Source of the DNA: Syntrophomonadaceae bacterium
Lineage (GTDB): Bacteria; Bacillota; DSM-12270; Thermacetogeniales; Thermacetogeniaceae
NCBI GenBank assembly: GCA_012840385.1
Contig: DULK01000052.1
Coordinates: 1 to 48,515 of the forward strand
Reading direction: 5' to 3'
Length of the DNA: 48,515 nt
Under the pieces are notes generated by a model. That model saw nothing but the letters and a program-made list of their open reading frames with translations, searched no databases and had not been told where the DNA came from. The position numbers were made by a program, and so were the translations under genes. How positions within the stretch are numbered: position 1 is the stretch's first letter; each line of letters starts with the position of its first letter. Shown here in pieces: positions 15,738-24,482 of the stretch.

Positions 15738-16812
15738 GGACTATGCCCGCTACCTCCTGGACCTGATCCAGAAGGAGGCGGACCGTCCCCTGACGGTAAT
15801 GGAGGTCTGCGGGACCCATACGGTTGCCATTGCCCGGAGCGGACTGAGGGAGTTGTTGCCGGAAAGCATTCGCCTTCTCTCCGGACCGGGCTGCCCGGTC
15901 TGCGTTACCGACGACCTGGATCTCGACCTGGTGATCGCCCTTGCCCGGGAGAAAGGGATTATACTGGCAACTTTCGGTGATATGATGCGGGTTCCGGGGA
16001 CTCAGAGCAGCCTGCTCCAGGAAAAGAGCCGCGGGGCCGACGTACGGGTTGTCTATTCTCCCGCCGACGCCCTGACGCTGGCGGCGGAGAACCCGGATTC
16101 CGAAGTGGTTTTCCTGGGAGTGGGTTTTGAGACGACCGTTCCCACGGTAGCCGTTGCCCTGGAACAGGCGATGCGGCAGGGTCTGAAGAACTTTTCCGTC
16201 TACTCCCTGCACAAGCTGGTGCCTCCTGTAATGAAGGCTTTGCTCGAGGATCCGGATGTCAAGATCGACGCCTTTATCAACCCCGGTCATGTCTGCACCA
16301 TTCTCGGGAGCGAACCCTTCCGCTTCATTCCCGAGAAATACGGGAGGCCGTGTGTTGTGACGGGTTTCGAGGCGGTTGATATCCTGGAGGCCATCCTGAT
16401 CATGCTCCGACAGCACAAGGAGAAGCGCCCCGCCGTTGAGATCCAGTATAAGCGGGCGGTGAGACCGGAGGGCAACCCTGTGGCCAGGTCCTTTATCGAG
16501 AAGTATTTTGAGCCCGTCACGGCGCGCTGGCGAGGGATCGGGGAGGTCCCGGACAGCGGTCTGACCTTGCGGGAGGAATACGCCGCATATGACGCCCAGC
16601 GGCGTTTTCCCCTGAGTATAACCCCGGGCAAGCGGAGGAAAAACTGCTCCTGTGGGGAGGTCTTAAAGGGGCTGAAGCTTCCCTATGAGTGCGCCCTTTT
16701 CGGAAAGGTATGCACACCGGTAAAACCGGTGGGCCCCTGCATGGTTTCCACTGAGGGCTCCTGTGCGGCTTACTACCGTTACGGAGCCCAGAAAGCGGGT
16801 GTTGCGCATTGA
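15715..16812 (+). CDS. hypD: Hydrogenase maturation factor HypD
   Basis: A 365-aa [4Fe-4S] protein that forms the scaffold with HypC on which the Fe(CN)2CO cofactor is built. Signature motifs are MEVCGTHT (near 30), GPGCPVC (near 60), GFETTVPT (near 139) and the C-terminal cysteine cluster beginning CSCGEVL. Length is normal. The stop codon is shared with the TTG start of hypE in a 4-nt overlap. Confidence 0.96.
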   Translation: MNHYKDNRDYARYLLDLIQKEADRPLTVMEVCGTHTVAIARSGLRELLPESIRLLSGPGCPVCVTDDLDLDLVIALAREKGIILATFGDMMRVPGTQSSLLQEKSRGADVRVVYSPADALTLAAENPDSEVVFLGVGFETTVPTVAVALEQAMRQGLKNFSVYSLHKLVPPVMKALLEDPDVKIDAFINPGHVCTILGSEPFRFIPEKYGRPCVVTGFEAVDILEAILIMLRQHKEKRPAVEIQYKRAVRPEGNPVARSFIEKYFEPVTARWRGIGEVPDSGLTLREEYAAYDAQRRFPLSITPGKRRKNCSCGEVLKGLKLPYECALFGKVCTPVKPVGPCMVSTEGSCAAYYRYGAQKAGVAH

Positions 16813-17834
16813 CGAAAGCAGGACGGGATGATGTTATTCTGCTGGGGCACGGCAGCGGTGGAACCCTGACAAATCAGCTCGTGAAAACTGTGTTTCAGGA
16901 CGCCTTCGGCAACCCGATCCTGGACGAAATGCTGGATGCCGCCGTGTTGGAGGTGCCGAAAGGCCGGATCGCTTTCACCACCGATTCCTTTGTGGTGGAT
17001 CCCATCTTCTTTCCGGGCGGCGACATCGGGAAGATTGCGGTTTGCGGCACCGTCAACGACCTGGCGGTGAGCGGAGCGGAGCCTCTCTACCTGAGTGCCG
17101 GTTTTATCATTGAGGAGGGATTTCCCTTAGCCGACCTGCGCCGGATCGTTCATTCCATGAAGGAAGCCGCCGAGTCGGCCGGCGTGCGCGTGGTCACGGG
17201 CGACACCAAGGTGGTGGGGAGGGGCAGCGCCGATAAGATCTTTATCAACACCACGGGGATCGGCCTGATACCGGAAGGAAGGGTGTTGTCACCGCGCCGC
17301 ATGCAGCCCGGTGATGCGGTGCTCGTCAGCGGCTCCCTGGGAGAGCACGGGCTTGCAATCCTCGCCCGGCGGGAGGGGCTATCTTTCACGACACCGGTGG
17401 TCAGCGACTGCGCCCCCCTCCGGCGGCTTACCCGCGCCATCCTCGAGGCAGGGGGGGACGGCATCCGGTGCATGAGGGACCCCACCCGCGGAGGTTTGGC
17501 GACTACCTTGAATGAACTGGCTGCCCAGAGCGGGCAGGGTATCCTTGTACATGAGGAACTGCTTCCCCTGCGCCGGGAGGTTGTAGGTGCCTGTGAGATG
17601 CTGGGTATTGATCCCATTTACCTGGCCAATGAGGGCAAAGTGATCGTGGTTGCTGCACCCGACGTCGCCGAAAGGGTGCTGGAAGCCATGCGGGGACTTC
17701 CCGAGGGGACCGGTGCTGTGCGGATCGGAGAGGTGATCCCTGACAACCCCGGCTTGGTGCTGCTTGAAACCGAACTGGGGGCAACCAGAATTATAACCAT
17801 GCTGGAAGGAGAACCCTTGCCGCGCATCTGTTAG
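16809..17834 (+). CDS. hypE: Hydrogenase maturation protein HypE
   Basis: A 341-aa PurM-like ATP-dependent dehydratase that turns the thiocarboxamide on its C-terminal cysteine into a thiocyanate, the CN donor. The N-terminal LLGHGSGGTLTNQLV and TTDSFVVDPIFFPGGDIG are typical. The chain ends exactly in PRIC, so the functional C-terminal Cys is present. It starts with TTG overlapping the hypD stop. With hypF, hypC and hypD this gives the cyanide branch of maturation. No hypA, hypB or hydrogenase structural gene is in the window. Confidence 0.96.
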   Translation: MTKAGRDDVILLGHGSGGTLTNQLVKTVFQDAFGNPILDEMLDAAVLEVPKGRIAFTTDSFVVDPIFFPGGDIGKIAVCGTVNDLAVSGAEPLYLSAGFIIEEGFPLADLRRIVHSMKEAAESAGVRVVTGDTKVVGRGSADKIFINTTGIGLIPEGRVLSPRRMQPGDAVLVSGSLGEHGLAILARREGLSFTTPVVSDCAPLRRLTRAILEAGGDGIRCMRDPTRGGLATTLNELAAQSGQGILVHEELLPLRREVVGACEMLGIDPIYLANEGKVIVVAAPDVAERVLEAMRGLPEGTGAVRIGEVIPDNPGLVLLETELGATRIITMLEGEPLPRIC

Positions 17835-17842
17835 AGTGAGCT

Positions 17843-18622
17843 ATGGGAGAAAAAAATCTGCATGAATTGGCAAAAAACTTAGGCGATTTTCAGGATTCCG
17901 GTTTTCCTCGCCGGAGACCACCCTGGGGGATAAAGGATATCATAGTTGTTCTCGTCCTTGTATTTCTGGCGGGTTTTGCCTTTACGTCGATCGGTGCCCG
18001 GTTTCTAGACCGGGTACCTTTGCTTGTTCCTGGTTTGAACAGCCGGGAAGCCGTTCTGTTCTTCGCCGTGGGTTTTGTACAGGCTCTTTGTTTCATCGGG
18101 CTTGTACTTTTCTGCGTTTCAGGCAAATACCACACCCCTCCTGCGGCGATCGGCCTCATCCGTTTCTCCCGGCGGGACATCCTCTGCACAGGCGTACCGG
18201 GAGGGTTGGGGATATTGGTTGTTGTGAGATTCCTGATGTCGCTGATCGCCTTCCTGACCCACGAAACCCCACCGCCACAGCCCCTGACGGAGCTGCTCGT
18301 TAACATCAGAAGCTGGCAGTCCCTGCTTATCTCATTTCTACTGGTGGGCGTTCTTGCACCCCTCGGCGAAGAAATCTATTTCCGTGGTTTTGTATACCCG
18401 GCACTTCGCTCGCGGCTGGGAGTGTTGCCCGCGGTGCTCATTTCCTCTTCTTTTTTTGGAGCCCTCCATTTTGACCCCTTTCGCTTTCTCCCCTTAGCCG
18501 TGGGAGGAGCGGCCCTTGCCGTGATGTGCGAGAGAACCGGTTCCCTTTTCCCCTCTATAGCCGCCCACAGCACCTGGAACATAACGATGCTGCTTCTTTT
18601 ATTGGAGGGCAGATCCTTTTAA
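17843..18622 (+). CDS. CPBP family intramembrane metalloprotease
   Basis: A 259-aa polytopic membrane protein with about 6-8 hydrophobic segments. It carries the CPBP (CAAX protease/bacteriocin-processing, Abi) motifs EEIYFRG (Glu176, Glu177, Arg181), FFGALHFDPF and AAHSTWN, which supply the metal and catalytic residues. It begins 8 nt after hypE, so it is probably cotranscribed, but a role in hydrogenase maturation is not implied. The substrate is unknown. The first 25 residues are a hydrophilic N-terminal tail. Confidence 0.88.
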   Translation: MGEKNLHELAKNLGDFQDSGFPRRRPPWGIKDIIVVLVLVFLAGFAFTSIGARFLDRVPLLVPGLNSREAVLFFAVGFVQALCFIGLVLFCVSGKYHTPPAAIGLIRFSRRDILCTGVPGGLGILVVVRFLMSLIAFLTHETPPPQPLTELLVNIRSWQSLLISFLLVGVLAPLGEEIYFRGFVYPALRSRLGVLPAVLISSSFFGALHFDPFRFLPLAVGGAALAVMCERTGSLFPSIAAHSTWNITMLLLLLEGRSF

Positions 18623-18689
18623 CTCTGCTTAAATTATAACCTGGCGGCCATCGAGCTCACAAGGAATTCCCTGACCGGGATGGTATCTA

Positions 18690-18747
18690 TTGAGTACGAC
18701 TTAATAGCTGCTATTAGTACCAACTATTAAGAAGGCCTGATAATAGC
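18690..18747 (+). promoter_or_regulatory. Candidate promoter with TAATAGC palindromic operator
   Basis: TAATAGC (18702-18708) and GCTATTA (18710-18716) form a 15-nt palindrome around one central base, and a further TAATAGC lies at 18741-18747. The palindrome overlaps a weak promoter, TTGAGT (18690-18695), 16 nt, TATTAG (18712-18717). A repressor site for the CoA-transferase gene is a reasonable reading, but unproven. Confidence 0.35.
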
Positions 18748-18774
18748 AAGTGTGGGGAAATGGAGGGAATTCCT

Positions 18775-20058
18775 GTGAAGCGACTGAGCGAAATTAAGCG
18801 CATACCTGCCCCTGCTCTGATTCCGCCCTTTGGGCCCCTTAAAGGAATGCGGGTGCTTTCAACCGGAAGCCTGGTGGGGATGCCCCATGCCGCAAACATG
18901 CTGGCGGATTTCGGAGCGGAGGTGATCCATGTTGAGCGTCCGCGGGTTGGTGACACCTACCGCAGGCTGGCGCCGTTTGTCCGGAACGGGGAAAAATCGG
19001 TCGGGGCCAGCTGGATCCAGGACGCCCGCAACCGGCTCAGCCTGACGCTGGAGCTCGACATGAAAATACCGGAGGCAAAGGAGATCTTTCTGGGTTTGAT
19101 CAAAATATCAGATCTCTGGTTTGAAAACCTGGTCTGGTTGGAGAAGCTGGGCATCAGCGACGAGATGTGCCTGGAAGTGAACCCGAAGCTGGTGATTGTC
19201 CACGTGAGCGGGTTCGGGAGGCCGCAGTTCGGCGGGGTGCCCGAGGTGTGCGACAGGGGATCCTACGATATGATCGGCCAGGCCGCAAGCGGATGGTTGA
19301 GCCTGATGGGAGAACCGGATCCCCGGCCACCGCTCCTGGCGAGACCCTGGACCAATGACTACATCTCAGGAATGTGTGCTGTATTCGGGGCTTTGATCGG
19401 CTACCTCCATGCCCAGAAAACCGGTCGGGGGCAGGTTATCGACGTCTCCCAGTATGAAGCAAATGCCCGTCTGCTCTCGGACACCTTTGTCTCCTATTTA
19501 GAGGCAGGTATCCTGCGCCAGCGAACAGGAAACAGGACTCCGGCTTTCCAGCCCTATGATATTTACAGGGCCCGGGACGGCCGCTGGGTCGCCCTGGGTG
19601 CTTTTGGGCCTTCCGTCTACGAGCGCTTTATCAAGGCCATAGGCCTCGATCCCGGCTACTTCACCTGGAAGGAGTGCGCATCCTCGATGGAGGCGGTTGC
19701 TTCCCCCAAGGGGCGTGAGCTTGACCGTCTGACCCGGGAGTGGATTGGCAAGAGAACTGCCAGGGAGGTGGAGGAGCACATGGCGAAGCACCGGGTTCCC
19801 TGCTCCCTCGTTTTAAATGCGAAAGACGCCTTCGAACACCCCCACTGGCAGGCCCGGGAGAACTTCATTACCTACGAGGACCAGACTTTAAAGAAAAGTG
19901 TTCGGGCCTTCGGAATCGTTCCCAAGCTGAGCAGGACGCCCGGCAGGGTCTGGCGGGGGGCGCCGGCCCTGGGGCAGGACACAGAAGCCATCCTGTCCAG
20001 GCTGCTGGGTTATACCGGCGAAGAAATTGAGGCTTTGCGACAAAAAGGTATAGTTTAA
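18775..20058 (+). CDS. Family III CoA-transferase (CaiB/BaiF type)
   Basis: Transfers CoA between carboxylic acids through an aspartyl-CoA intermediate. The product is about 427 aa, close to the family norm. It has MRVLSTGSLVGMPHAANMLA near 22-41, DFGAEVIHVE, and a GSYDMIGQAASG segment in which Asp165 is the likely catalytic residue. The C-terminal part contains HRVPCSLVLNAKDAFEHPHW. I choose the GTG at 18775, because GGAGGG lies 7 nt upstream. An in-frame ATG at 18760 has only a poorly spaced GGGGA. Substrates cannot be told. Carnitine, oxalate, bile acid and aromatic acid relatives share the fold. The gene ends before a hairpin that also covers the start of the next gene. Confidence 0.88.
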   Translation: MKRLSEIKRIPAPALIPPFGPLKGMRVLSTGSLVGMPHAANMLADFGAEVIHVERPRVGDTYRRLAPFVRNGEKSVGASWIQDARNRLSLTLELDMKIPEAKEIFLGLIKISDLWFENLVWLEKLGISDEMCLEVNPKLVIVHVSGFGRPQFGGVPEVCDRGSYDMIGQAASGWLSLMGEPDPRPPLLARPWTNDYISGMCAVFGALIGYLHAQKTGRGQVIDVSQYEANARLLSDTFVSYLEAGILRQRTGNRTPAFQPYDIYRARDGRWVALGAFGPSVYERFIKAIGLDPGYFTWKECASSMEAVASPKGRELDRLTREWIGKRTAREVEEHMAKHRVPCSLVLNAKDAFEHPHWQARENFITYEDQTLKKSVRAFGIVPKLSRTPGRVWRGAPALGQDTEAILSRLLGYTGEEIEALRQKGIV

Positions 20059-20070
20059 AAGGAATTTTCA

Positions 20071-20117
20071 TCCCTCCGCCGTAAACTTTAGAGAGACAAT
20101 TGCGGAGGGATAATTTT
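20071..20117 (+). terminator. Terminator-like hairpin overlapping the next ribosome binding site
   Basis: TCCCTCCGC (20071-20079) pairs perfectly with GCGGAGGGA (20102-20110), followed by TAATTTTTTG. The 3' arm contains the GGAGGG ribosome binding site for the TTG start at 20118. The hairpin can therefore end the CoA-transferase transcript and also mask translation of the next gene. It may act as an attenuator. Confidence 0.6.
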
Positions 20118-21557
20118 TTGAAGCGCCTTTTTTATTTCCTGCTGGTATTTACGGCAATCTTCGTATTAAGTTATAATGTGTGGTATTTTACCCTGCGCCA
20201 GGCCAAGGCTCCGGCCTGGCAGGAGGTCCTTTTGCGGGGGGGTATCCTGATCGATGGTTCGGGCGGCGAACCGTACAAGGCAGATCTTCTGATCCGGGGA
20301 TCGCGGATAGTTGCCGTAGGCAAGGGGCTCAAACCTTCTCCCGGCGCGAGGGTGATCGACGTCAGCGGCTCCCTGCTGGTACCGGGGATTGTGGCAACGT
20401 GGCCGGGGCTGCTGCCTACCGAGCAGGAACAGGAGGAATTTGCGGCTGCAGGAGTAACCACCATCATCGGGGGGGTGGACGGAAACTCCCCTCTGGATGT
20501 CAAAAGGTATCTGAATTGGGCTGCCCGGAGCGGCCTCCGCATTAATTTCGGCACACTGCTCGGGATGGGAAGCCTGAGAGGAATAATGCCGACACCCGGG
20601 CAGATCCGCCCTGCGGATGCGAGTGCCCTGCGGGAAGGGATTAAAAAAGGCCTGTCTGAAGGCGCAGTAGGGCTTTCCCTGGATTTTAACGAACTTCCCG
20701 ATGCTTTCTGGTCCTGGGAGGAGATTGAGGAGGTATGCGGTGATCTTCACCCGGTTCCCCTCCTGGTGGTCAACTTTTCCGATGAGGTTTACTCCGGGGC
20801 GGACGGTTTATTGCCGGCGCTGCAGGCCCTAAGAAAGGCGGCAGCCGCTACGCCGTTCCGGCCTTACCTGAAGAGCCTCCGCCTGCCAAAAGGTACCTTG
20901 GCATCCGAAATCCGGGCGATCCAGGAGGAACTGAAGCATGCCTCCCCTACCGGGGTGCAGATCTACGGCGATCTCGATCCTTTTCCTCTGGCCGGCAGGC
21001 CGCGCTACCTGTTTGACACGGCGGTGGGCAGGTTCCATCCGGAGGACCTGATTATTGCTAAGACTCCCCCTGCGCTGCGGCATCTTGTGGGAAAAAGACT
21101 GGCCGAGGCTGCAAAAGAGCGGGGTCTCCCGGTGCCCGCCATGATACAGCAGTTGCTGGGAAAGGCAATTCAGGTTGAAGTGGAGGATACGGGAGGTGAA
21201 GCTGCTCTGGCTGCAGCCCCGTTCTTTTGCTGGCAGGCAGGGTACGGCAGTCAGCAGGAAGAAAAGGAACATCTGGTAGATCCCGTGAACTATATGAAAC
21301 TGTTGGGACAGGAAGATGGGTATTTTGGTAGGCTTCCTCTGCCGGAGAAAGTAAGCAGGCTGACGTCTCTTCCTGCCCGCTTGTTCGGATTGCAGGGAAG
21401 GGGAAGAATTGCCGTGGATTATTACGCGGACCTGCTTGTTCTCAAAAAGCGGGGGAGTGGCTACGCTCCGGACTATGTCTTTATAAACGGCCGGCCGGCG
21501 GTCATCAAGGGGCACATCACAGGGTTTAAGGCGGGTCATGTTCTTGCGAAAAGATAA
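20118..21557 (+). CDS. Membrane-anchored amidohydrolase-like protein lacking the HxH motif
   Basis: A 479-aa protein with an N-terminal signal anchor (about residues 3-22). It then resembles the N-acyl-D-amino-acid deacylase/dihydroorotase-like amidohydrolases: LLRGGILIDGSGGEPYKADL, SRIVAVGKGL, VIDVSGSLLVPG, and near the end GRGRIAVDYYADLLVLKK. Active members read PGFIDxHxH after the conserved PG. Here the sequence is PGIVATWPG (residues 89-97), so the first pair of metal ligands is missing. It is probably a non-catalytic or reprogrammed homologue. TTG 20118 is preferred (GGAGGG upstream). An in-frame TTG at 20100 would precede its own ribosome binding site. It is 74 nt before nurA, perhaps in one transcript. 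Function unknown. Confidence 0.75.
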   Translation: MKRLFYFLLVFTAIFVLSYNVWYFTLRQAKAPAWQEVLLRGGILIDGSGGEPYKADLLIRGSRIVAVGKGLKPSPGARVIDVSGSLLVPGIVATWPGLLPTEQEQEEFAAAGVTTIIGGVDGNSPLDVKRYLNWAARSGLRINFGTLLGMGSLRGIMPTPGQIRPADASALREGIKKGLSEGAVGLSLDFNELPDAFWSWEEIEEVCGDLHPVPLLVVNFSDEVYSGADGLLPALQALRKAAAATPFRPYLKSLRLPKGTLASEIRAIQEELKHASPTGVQIYGDLDPFPLAGRPRYLFDTAVGRFHPEDLIIAKTPPALRHLVGKRLAEAAKERGLPVPAMIQQLLGKAIQVEVEDTGGEAALAAAPFFCWQAGYGSQQEEKEHLVDPVNYMKLLGQEDGYFGRLPLPEKVSRLTSLPARLFGLQGRGRIAVDYYADLLVLKKRGSGYAPDYVFINGRPAVIKGHITGFKAGHVLAKR

Positions 21558-21631
21558 GCTTTTCGGCAGAATGATCCGGCAGGAATTTGGCTGTAAAAAG
21601 CAGAACTGAACATTGACAGGGAGTGGTTCCG

Positions 21632-22615
21632 TTGGCTTCCCCGGATGGCATGATAACAGAGATCAAGGAACTGAATAAATTCCTGCGGGAGCGCCGGTTG
21701 GCAGGGGGGACAAGCACGGAAAGGAGACTCCAGGCCGGCAGGGAGGGGTCTTTTTTCCGACTCCGCCGTCTCACCGGAGAGGAGATCCGGTCCTTTTTTC
21801 AGGGTCACCCCCTTGTCGGGGTCGACGGTTCTTTTAACAATTACGGAGCCAGCTTTCCCTATGTGGTCACCTTTTTCCGGGCCCTGGCCCGCTCCAGCCG
21901 GCCGGACCCTCAAACGGGAGAACGGATCTGGGCACATCGTATCTTTTCCCCCCTGCTCCCCAGGTACCGGGAACAGGTACGGGAAAAGCTGGAACTGGGG
22001 CTGGAACCGGAAGACGCCCTGGCCCGCCTCCGCTGGGAGATACTTGCGACGCTGGAGGCGGAGGTGGGGAAACAGGCACTCATAATGAAGAAACCCCGCC
22101 TGCTTTTGTGGGATGGCGGGTTTGCCCGGTTGGAGGCCCATGCAGCGGCGACCTGGCAGCAGATCAGGGATGAGGCTTTACAGCAGGGGACGATCATGCT
22201 GGGCGTTACCGAGGAGATCGCCACCGCTTCCCTGGTTCAGGCTTTGTCCCCGGATGCCGGGGATATCTGGGGGGACCGCGAGGTGTTGTACGGCCTGCTG
22301 AAACCCGGCGAGGTTTTCTGCAGGCAGGAAAGGGGTGGGAGCAAGCGGAAACGGGTTTATGTGCGTTTTGCCTCCCATCCCCAGGTGGTGGCGGTGGACT
22401 ACCTGCCCGAACAGGAGCAGGAACTGGCGGCGGCTCTCAATTTTCTCTATACGATTACCCCCTCACACGGGAGAGGCTTTCCTCTCTGGCTGGATGTGGT
22501 GGATGCCGAGGTGCGCATCACCAGGGAGGAAATGGAGGCCCTTTTAGCAACCTATCTGGATCCGGTGCTGACCGAGGTATATCTGCGCCCGCTGCGGTCG
22601 CGGCGGGAGTTATAG
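21632..22615 (+). CDS. nurA: NurA-domain 5'-3' nuclease
   Basis: NurA is a Mn-dependent nuclease that pairs with HerA to resect DNA ends in archaea. The protein is about 327 aa. The RNase H-like catalytic core shows LVGVDGSFNNYGAS (about residues 60-73), RLLLWDGGFARLEA, with acidic residues in VDGS and WDGG as likely metal ligands, and a C-terminal PLWLDVVDAEVRIT. The start is uncertain: TTG at 21632 sits 8 nt after GGGAG, and GTG at 21623 is a poorer choice. It precedes herA by 11 nt. The neighbours herA, mre11 and rad50-like genes strongly support a role in DNA end processing. Confidence 0.85.
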   Translation: MASPDGMITEIKELNKFLRERRLAGGTSTERRLQAGREGSFFRLRRLTGEEIRSFFQGHPLVGVDGSFNNYGASFPYVVTFFRALARSSRPDPQTGERIWAHRIFSPLLPRYREQVREKLELGLEPEDALARLRWEILATLEAEVGKQALIMKKPRLLLWDGGFARLEAHAAATWQQIRDEALQQGTIMLGVTEEIATASLVQALSPDAGDIWGDREVLYGLLKPGEVFCRQERGGSKRKRVYVRFASHPQVVAVDYLPEQEQELAAALNFLYTITPSHGRGFPLWLDVVDAEVRITREEMEALLATYLDPVLTEVYLRPLRSRREL

Positions 22616-22626
22616 GAGGGTTTGCC

Positions 22627-24480
22627 ATGCAGGTGGTAGGGGTGACCACCCAGCAATACATATACGTAGCCTCCCGGGAAAGGAAGTTCCGGATCAACGA
22701 GATCCTCGTCATCGAAGACCCGGAGCATCACTACCCCCGGGGTGAGGTCATCGAGACCAAATCCTTCAACAGGTTTATTCCCCTGACCATGGAGCGCAGC
22801 CCCCTGATCGACTCCGGGGTTTGGGAGGGACTGGAACAGGTCGGCTTCCGCCTGGGGGAGGAGACCATCCACCTGGCCAAGGTGCGGCTTTTAGGGGATC
22901 TCCCTTCACCGGTGGAGGTGGGGGTAAGGGTTCGCCTTCCCGAGTTTTCGGAAGTTGAGGATCTCCTGGTACCCTGCCGCCCGGAGAAAGGGCTGGTTCT
23001 GGGGGTGATCCTGGGAACCGAGGATTTAAAGGACGGCCTGCCCGCGGAGTTGCGGGAGATAGCTCCGCTCTATGTGAAGGGGCAGGGGGTGTTGCCCCAG
23101 AGCGCCGTGCCCTTCATCTTTGATTACAGGGCAATGCAGGAGTACCCCCATATCGGTATCTTCGGCGGTTCCGGTTCCGGAAAATCTTTCGGGATGCGGG
23201 TGATCCTGGAGGAGCTTTTGGAGAAGAGGATTCCCGCCCTGGTGTTTGATCCCCATTATGAGATGAGCTTTGGCACTCCTTTCGAAGGCATAGATGAAAA
23301 ATGGGCCTCCGCCTACGAGGGGCGGACCGAGATTCTCACGGTTGGCCGCGATACCGGGGTAAATTTCGAGGAACTGACCGGCAACGATCTGGCATCCCTT
23401 CTGACCGCCGCCGGGTCCAATTTTACGGAAGGGATGGACAACGCCCTCAAGGCTATCCACCAGGAAAGAGACTCATTTGCCAGCTTTTCCCAGAAGCTCG
23501 AGGATCTGATCGGACTGGCCGAGAAGGAAGAGGAGACCCGGGAAAAAATACGCAGGAAGTACGGGGATAACTCACGGTATGAGAGGACCCTGTTAGCCAT
23601 GGCCCGCCAGGCCGGCCACCCCAGCAGCCTGCGCGGGATTGCCTGGCGGCTCTACCGTCTGCAGCGGGAGGGCATTTTTCAAAAGGGAATCGAGCCGATC
23701 GTTGCCTCCCTTCAGGCCCGCCGCCTTACCGTGATCCGGGGACCCATCTGGCTCCTGACGGTTTTCGGTGCCTACCTGGTCAGAAAACTTTACCGGATGC
23801 GGCGGAGCTACGCCGATGCCCTCCAGCGCGGCGAGGCTCCGGGGGAGAAGTTTCCCCCCTTTCTGGTGGTCACCGATGAGGCCCACAATTTTGCTCCAAA
23901 GGGCATCGAAATTCCCGCCCCGGCCCGGAGCGTGTTCCGGGAGGTGGCCCAGGAGGGCCGGAAGTACGGCGTATTTTTGATCCTGGCTACCCAGCGGCCG
24001 GCTTTGCTCGACGAGACGATTACCGCCCAGTTGAACACAAAGTTCATCTTCCGGACGGTCCGGGCATCGGACATCAGGGTCATCGAAGAGGAAACCGATA
24101 TCACCGCCGAAGAGTCGCGGCGGCTTCCTTACCTGAGTTCCGGAACGGCCTTCGTTTCTTCGGCCGTTGTAGGAAGGACGGTGGCGGTACGGATACGCTG
24201 CGCCCGAACCAGTGCCCCCCATACGGTTAATCCGTTTACTGAACTGGAAGAGGATTTTGGAGGGTTGCCGGAAGCTGCCTGGCGAGCCATAAAAAAGCTT
24301 TTACCCCTTGATGTGGGTCAGATCAATTTATATCTCCCTGACATCGAGGAGGAGTTGAACCGTTCTGTTTCCTTTAACGAAGTCCGGGAATGGCTGGAGG
24401 AGTTCGCGGCAGAAGGAAGGCTTGTCAAAACCGCGGGCCCCTTTGGGCCTACCTATTCACCTGCACGGGAAGAGGAGTGA
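22627..24480 (+). CDS. herA: HerA-like hexameric DNA translocase/ATPase
   Basis: A 617-aa FtsK/HerA-superfamily ATPase. An N-terminal HAS-barrel-like region (about 1-110) is followed by the RecA core with Walker A GGSGSGKS (180-187) and Walker B VVTDEAHNF, with Asp417 and Glu418. LILATQRPALLDETI and a terminal segment that looks like a winged helix (about 540-610) follow. HerA forms a ring that drives NurA along DNA. Start ATG 22627 follows TAGGAGGG. It is followed after 2 nt by the mre11-like gene. Archaeal genomes typically group herA, mre11, rad50 and nurA, and the same grouping is seen here. Confidence 0.9.
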   Translation: MQVVGVTTQQYIYVASRERKFRINEILVIEDPEHHYPRGEVIETKSFNRFIPLTMERSPLIDSGVWEGLEQVGFRLGEETIHLAKVRLLGDLPSPVEVGVRVRLPEFSEVEDLLVPCRPEKGLVLGVILGTEDLKDGLPAELREIAPLYVKGQGVLPQSAVPFIFDYRAMQEYPHIGIFGGSGSGKSFGMRVILEELLEKRIPALVFDPHYEMSFGTPFEGIDEKWASAYEGRTEILTVGRDTGVNFEELTGNDLASLLTAAGSNFTEGMDNALKAIHQERDSFASFSQKLEDLIGLAEKEEETREKIRRKYGDNSRYERTLLAMARQAGHPSSLRGIAWRLYRLQREGIFQKGIEPIVASLQARRLTVIRGPIWLLTVFGAYLVRKLYRMRRSYADALQRGEAPGEKFPPFLVVTDEAHNFAPKGIEIPAPARSVFREVAQEGRKYGVFLILATQRPALLDETITAQLNTKFIFRTVRASDIRVIEEETDITAEESRRLPYLSSGTAFVSSAVVGRTVAVRIRCARTSAPHTVNPFTELEEDFGGLPEAAWRAIKKLLPLDVGQINLYLPDIEEELNRSVSFNEVREWLEEFAAEGRLVKTAGPFGPTYSPAREEE

Positions 24481-24482
24481 TC

